9,673 nucleotides of DNA, taken from contig CABRZY010000059.1 in NCBI GenBank assembly GCA_902475475.1, positions 1-9,673 on the forward strand. The letters run 5' to 3'. The stretch comes from an uncultured Collinsella sp. GTDB taxonomy: Bacteria; Actinomycetota; Coriobacteriia; Coriobacteriales; Coriobacteriaceae. The position numbers were made by a program, and so were the translations under genes. This document shows positions 6,702 through 9,673 of the stretch, in pieces; positions within the stretch are counted from its first letter, which is position 1; each line of letters begins with the position of its first letter. The notes under the pieces were generated by a model, which was not told the DNA's origin, did no database searches, and saw only the letters and a program-made list of their open reading frames with translations.

Positions 6702-7532
6702 TTAGGCCTCGTCTGTCTTGTGCGGGGCGATGGCCTCAACGGCGGAGACGGCCTTGGGCAGCATGCCATCGGGCAGTGCGGTCTCGACTTCACCCTTATC
6801 GCAGGCCTCGGCGAGTGACGGATTGATGGGAAGCTGACCCAAGATGTCGAGGTTGTAGCGCTCGGCGACTTCGGGGAGCTTGCTCTTGCCAAAGACCTCG
6901 ATCTTCTTGCCGCAGTCGGGGCACTCGATATAGCTCATGTTCTCGACAATGCCCAGAATAGGGACGTTCATCTTCTCGGCCATGTTGACTGCCTTGGCGA
7001 CGATCATCGAGACCAAGTCTTGCGGGCTCGTGACGATGACGATGCCATCGACGGGCAGCGATTGGAAAACGGTGAGCGCGACGTCACCCGTTCCCGGAGG
7101 CATATCGACCAGCAGGTAGTCGATGGGGCCCCACGAGGTCTCGCTCCAGAATTGCCTGATGGCGCCCGCGATAACCGGGCCACGCCAAAGGACGGGATCG
7201 GTTTCGTTTTGGAGCAACAGGTTGGAGCTCATGACCTTGACGCCGTGCTCGGAGATCTCGGGCAGCATGAGGTTGCCGAGGGCATGGACATGGCGTCCGC
7301 TCATGCCGAACATTTTGGGGATGGAGGGGCCGGTGATGTCGGCGTCGAGAATGCCAACCTTGTTGCCGCGGCGGGCGAGCTCGGCATATACAAAGGAGTC
7401 AACAAACGACTTGCCGACGCCTCCCTTGCCGGAAAGCACAGCGATAACGCGCTTGACCTCCGACAGCGTATTCTCTTCAAATTGCGACGGCGTTGATTGT
7501 CCGCCGGCTGCTTGTGTGTGCTCGCAACCCAT
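6702..7532 (-). CDS. mrp: Mrp/ApbC-type iron-sulfur cluster carrier ATPase
   Basis: A 276-residue P-loop ATPase of the Mrp/NBP35 group, which binds a [4Fe-4S] cluster between two subunits and hands it to target proteins in the cytoplasm. Visible features are the deviant Walker A KGGVGKS at 36-42, ILDADITGPSIPKMFG at 61-76 (with the DAD switch), the Walker B-like VDMPPGTGD at 142-150, and the cluster-binding CPDC (C204, C207). The short N-terminus (MGCEH) has a single Cys, not the four-Cys motif of eukaryotic NBP35. The open frame extends to 7589, but ATG at 7532 has AAAGGAG 6 bases upstream; the extra 19 residues would also cover the proposed promoter. The stop TAA is followed at once by the GTG of the HI0933-type flavoprotein gene, so the two should be co-transcribed and coupled. 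No missing catalytic residue was noticed. Confidence 0.93.
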   Translation of the reverse strand: MGCEHTQAAGGQSTPSQFEENTLSEVKRVIAVLSGKGGVGKSFVDSFVYAELARRGNKVGILDADITGPSIPKMFGMSGRHVHALGNLMLPEISEHGVKVMSSNLLLQNETDPVLWRGPVIAGAIRQFWSETSWGPIDYLLVDMPPGTGDVALTVFQSLPVDGIVIVTSPQDLVSMIVAKAVNMAEKMNVPILGIVENMSYIECPDCGKKIEVFGKSKLPEVAERYNLDILGQLPINPSLAEACDKGEVETALPDGMLPKAVSAVEAIAPHKTDEA

Positions 7533-7538
7533 GTATGA

Positions 7539-7545
7539 CTCCTTT
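7539..7545 (-). promoter_or_regulatory. Ribosome binding site that fixes the mrp start
   Basis: On the minus strand AAAGGAG stands 6 bases before the ATG at 7532-7530. This selects the 276-residue Mrp over the longer open frame from 7589. Confidence 0.8.
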
Positions 7546-7554
7546 GTATATGTT

Positions 7555-7568
7555 GGGGCCGGGGCCCC
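7555..7568 (-). repeat. Short GC-only inverted repeat in the mrp leader
   Basis: GGGGC (7555-7559) and GCCCC (7564-7568) can form a 5-bp all-GC stem with a 4-base loop, about 10 bases before the mrp ribosome binding site. There is no U-tract beside it, so it is not a normal terminator. It might alter translation or RNA stability, or have no role. Confidence 0.4.
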
Positions 7569-7587
7569 GCGATGTGACACGAGCGTC

Positions 7588-7617
7588 ATTGTACCCTCGT
7601 TTGCGAGCGGGAGTCAT
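7588..7617 (-). promoter_or_regulatory. Candidate mrp promoter
   Basis: On the minus strand ATGACT (7617-7612; 4 of 6 to TTGACA) and TACAAT (7593-7588; 5 of 6 to TATAAT) are spaced 18 bases apart. The start would be near 7581, giving a leader of about 50 bases. The spacer contains the inverted repeat CTCG-TTTG-CGAG (7596-7607) with flanking C and G runs. It lies in the 145-base gap after the upstream membrane-protein gene, where no terminator was recognised. Confidence 0.5.
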
Positions 7618-7677
7618 TTGCGATGCATTTGGGCCGAGCGTGCTTGCAATACGATGGGTCCAAGCGAATGGGCGGGC

Positions 7678-9673
7678 TTACTGAACTTTGCTGGCGAACT
7701 CGAGGTATTGCATGCGCTGCAGCTTGTCGATCGTCGAGGCGTATGGGCTGTCTTCAGATTCCAAGTCGTAGCGCAGCCCGTCGGCACCAAGATAGCCGGC
7801 GACATTGATGGTGGGCACATCTGACCTTGTTGCAAGCAGGGCCTTTTGATAGTCAGTGAGCGGGGCGCCGATCTTATTAAGGGTAATAGCTGCAATCTCG
7901 TTTGCCCCGACGGTGTCGTAGACGTTGAGCTCGGTATTGCCGGCGATTTCATAGTTAGCCCAGACGAAATAGGTCGACTGATAGATACGGAAAGCGTGGC
8001 TTGCCGTATCTTCCTGAGGGTACAGCTCGTCGTTGAGAGTCGTTGCGGCGCTCGGCTGATGGTCGCCAAAAAAGACAAGAACAACCGGTCTGCCGATATT
8101 GCGGAGCTCGTTGATAAAGTACTCGAGGTCCCGGTCGGATGCATTGATGCAGGTGAGATAGGTATTGAGCGCGCTATTGGCGCCCTCGCTGGCTCCCTCG
8201 ACCCAATAGTTTGTCAGCTCTTCGGCGGGAACGGTGCCATAGTCGTAGCCGCCGTGATTTTGCATCGTGACGTCAAAGATGAACTGCGGGGCTTCGTCGG
8301 TTCTGAGCAGGTCGAGTATCTTGTCGTAGGTGGCGTAGTCGCATACGCCGGCATGGTAATAGGGCGCACCTTCGAAATCGCCGATTGAAAGAAAGTCTCC
8401 AAAACCCAGCTGCTGATAGATTTTATCTCGATGGTAGTTGACGGGGTTTTGCGGGTGCATAGCGGTAGTGGTATACCCAAGCTCTTTAAGGTCCTTTGCC
8501 AGGCTGTTGACGCCATTCATCTGATACAGCTGATAGGGGATTTTGCCTAATCCGACAAAGGCCGTTGTCGCTCCGGTCAAAAATTCGAATTCGGAGTTCG
8601 CCGTTCCGCCACCGGTGACCGAAGCGAGCATGGTGCCGCGAACAAGTGTGTCGGGAAGCGAGTTGTAGAATGCGGGACCGGTGTACCCGGCCGCCTGGAG
8701 CTGCTCAAAGCACGAAAGGTCGCTAAAACTCTCGTTCATGACGGCAACAATCGTCGGCTTGATTTCATTGAACTGGGCAACGGCCGCCGCGCGCTGCTCG
8801 CTCGAGCCATACGTGCTGTCGTAGGCGGCGGCGAGCTCCTGCTCGATGCTCTGCGCCTCATCGGGCGTATAGTCTTCGGGCTTTTCAATGGGCAACTCGT
8901 TGACCATTTCGGTGAACGAAGTGATAAAACCCTGAGACGCATACGTGGTGATGGGCTGCCAACGGTCAAATCCAAAATCCAGCGACTGCTCCAAGTCGAT
9001 GTTGGAAAAGCCCAAGAGCCCCACAACGGTCACTAGCAGAAAAGCGCAGAGGTTAGCGGCGATTGCGGGGAAGACATGGGCGGGCGTACGGAGCTTTCGC
9101 GGTCGGATAAGCGAAAGAAGCCCCAGGGAAATCTCCAGCAGGGCGAGTGAGGTTACGATTCCTGCAGTGAAGGTGAACTCATATCCCTCACTTACTTCCA
9201 TTGCGGTGCCCAATGCCAAAATGTCGCTCGGCAGGATGGCCTCGCCTTTAAACGTTATGACGAAGTGCTCGGCAATGCCAAGGGTACAACAGACGACGGG
9301 CACGAGGGCCATGACTCCTCCATGACGCTGTCCCAGCAAATAAAGGGAGAGCAGAACCGTCGCGAGCAGCCCAACGGAAAACCCGAATGAGTTGGCGGGA
9401 ATGCGATAGAACGTTTCGTTGCAGGCAATTTCGAGTGAAACGAACGAGAGCGCTGAAACAGCGGCGACGACAAGGATGTCGCGGCAAATACAGGCAACCG
9501 TTCCCGTCGCAAGATCGGTTTGGTCGATAAGTCCCGAAACCAAGGGCTCGACAAGAAGTATGACGGCGGCAGCACCGAGCGCCGAATAAGAAAGGACCCA
9601 TAGGGAACAGTCCTCATTTACGAGCAATTGATTCGTAATCCATGCAGCTACCATGCCGAGCGGGATGAGGAGC
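7678..9673 (-). CDS. LTA synthase-type membrane phosphotransferase (sulfatase fold), 5' end cut off
   Basis: A polytopic membrane protein with an extracellular alkaline-phosphatase/sulfatase-fold domain, like LtaS and MdoB, which move glycerol-phosphate-type groups from a lipid onto envelope polymers. The frame stays open past the ATG at 9654 to the window edge, and the preceding codons are hydrophobic (LLIPLG), so the true start is outside. Numbering from that ATG (658 residues), hydrophobic segments lie at about 17-39, 51-73, 90-107, 112-135, 162-183 and 194-215. A linker follows, then the catalytic domain. Likely metal and catalytic residues are E308 (MNESFSDL), T351 as nucleophile (TGGGTANSEFEFLTG), H468 (MQNHGGYDYG) and D531-H532 (FFGDHQPS), all matching the LtaS pattern. 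The C-terminal ~100 residues are family-typical. Acceptor and donor cannot be read from sequence; phosphoethanolamine or other alditol-phosphate transfer is possible. It ends 145 bases before mrp and is probably a separate unit. Confidence 0.87.
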   Translation of the reverse strand, partial: LLIPLGMVAAWITNQLLVNEDCSLWVLSYSALGAAAVILLVEPLVSGLIDQTDLATGTVACICRDILVVAAVSALSFVSLEIACNETFYRIPANSFGFSVGLLATVLLSLYLLGQRHGGVMALVPVVCCTLGIAEHFVITFKGEAILPSDILALGTAMEVSEGYEFTFTAGIVTSLALLEISLGLLSLIRPRKLRTPAHVFPAIAANLCAFLLVTVVGLLGFSNIDLEQSLDFGFDRWQPITTYASQGFITSFTEMVNELPIEKPEDYTPDEAQSIEQELAAAYDSTYGSSEQRAAAVAQFNEIKPTIVAVMNESFSDLSCFEQLQAAGYTGPAFYNSLPDTLVRGTMLASVTGGGTANSEFEFLTGATTAFVGLGKIPYQLYQMNGVNSLAKDLKELGYTTTAMHPQNPVNYHRDKIYQQLGFGDFLSIGDFEGAPYYHAGVCDYATYDKILDLLRTDEAPQFIFDVTMQNHGGYDYGTVPAEELTNYWVEGASEGANSALNTYLTCINASDRDLEYFINELRNIGRPVVLVFFGDHQPSAATTLNDELYPQEDTASHAFRIYQSTYFVWANYEIAGNTELNVYDTVGANEIAAITLNKIGAPLTDYQKALLATRSDVPTINVAGYLGADGLRYDLESEDSPYASTIDKLQRMQYLEFASKVQ

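Noticed and set aside
7404..7409. Mrp Walker A followed by Phe instead of the common Thr (GKSF)
   Set aside because: The magnesium-binding Ser is kept and the next position varies in this family, so activity is not in doubt on this ground.
7533..7589. N-terminal extension of Mrp
   Set aside because: The ATG at 7532 has a perfect ribosome binding site, and the longer start would lie within the proposed promoter's -10.
7533..7677. Possible tRNA, small RNA or terminator in the mrp upstream gap
   Set aside because: No cloverleaf, and no hairpin with a T-run on the minus strand. The repeats present fit a promoter region better.

Overview
The window reads as a chromosomal stretch of moderately high GC from an actinobacterium, most likely a gut Coriobacteriia member such as Collinsella. 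This assignment is an inference. It rests on the coaE...uvrB linkage, which is known from Actinobacteria (in Mycobacterium tuberculosis the order is polA, rpsA, coaE, then uvrB), on the actinobacterial-style N-terminal extension of UvrB, and on the overall protein style. No phage, transposon, CRISPR, tRNA or rRNA was seen.

Layout. The first ~150 bases hold what looks like the tail of an upstream terminator and a weak promoter. A plus-strand operon follows: coaE (dephospho-CoA kinase, last step of CoA synthesis), a membrane-anchored lytic transglycosylase whose start codon overlaps the coaE stop, and uvrB (nucleotide excision repair helicase). It ends in a strong 14-bp hairpin terminator at 3663-3703.

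Everything from 3723 to the right edge is on the minus strand. In transcription order these are: a 5'-truncated LTA synthase-type membrane phosphotransferase (7678 to the window edge); an Mrp/ApbC Fe-S carrier ATPase (6702-7532) with its own candidate promoter; an HI0933/YhiN-type flavoprotein gene (5444-6701) starting on the base after the mrp stop; and a COG2509-type FAD-dependent dehydrogenase (3723-5363). A hairpin terminator and a perfect TATAAT lie between the last two.

The clearest anomaly is the HI0933-type gene. Its coding frame is broken by what looks like a 14-nt deletion that removes most of the GxGxxG FAD-binding loop. Restoring 14 nt gives an exact 423-residue protein of normal family length, so this is a fresh pseudogene, a strain polymorphism or an assembly error. 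The rest is largely housekeeping: CoA synthesis, wall turnover, DNA repair, Fe-S assembly, flavin redox and cell-envelope polymer synthesis. I found no convincing undescribed system. The secondary points worth a check are the leader hairpin upstream of the COG2509 gene, a palindrome filling the spacer of the mrp promoter, and a divergent active-site loop in CoaE.
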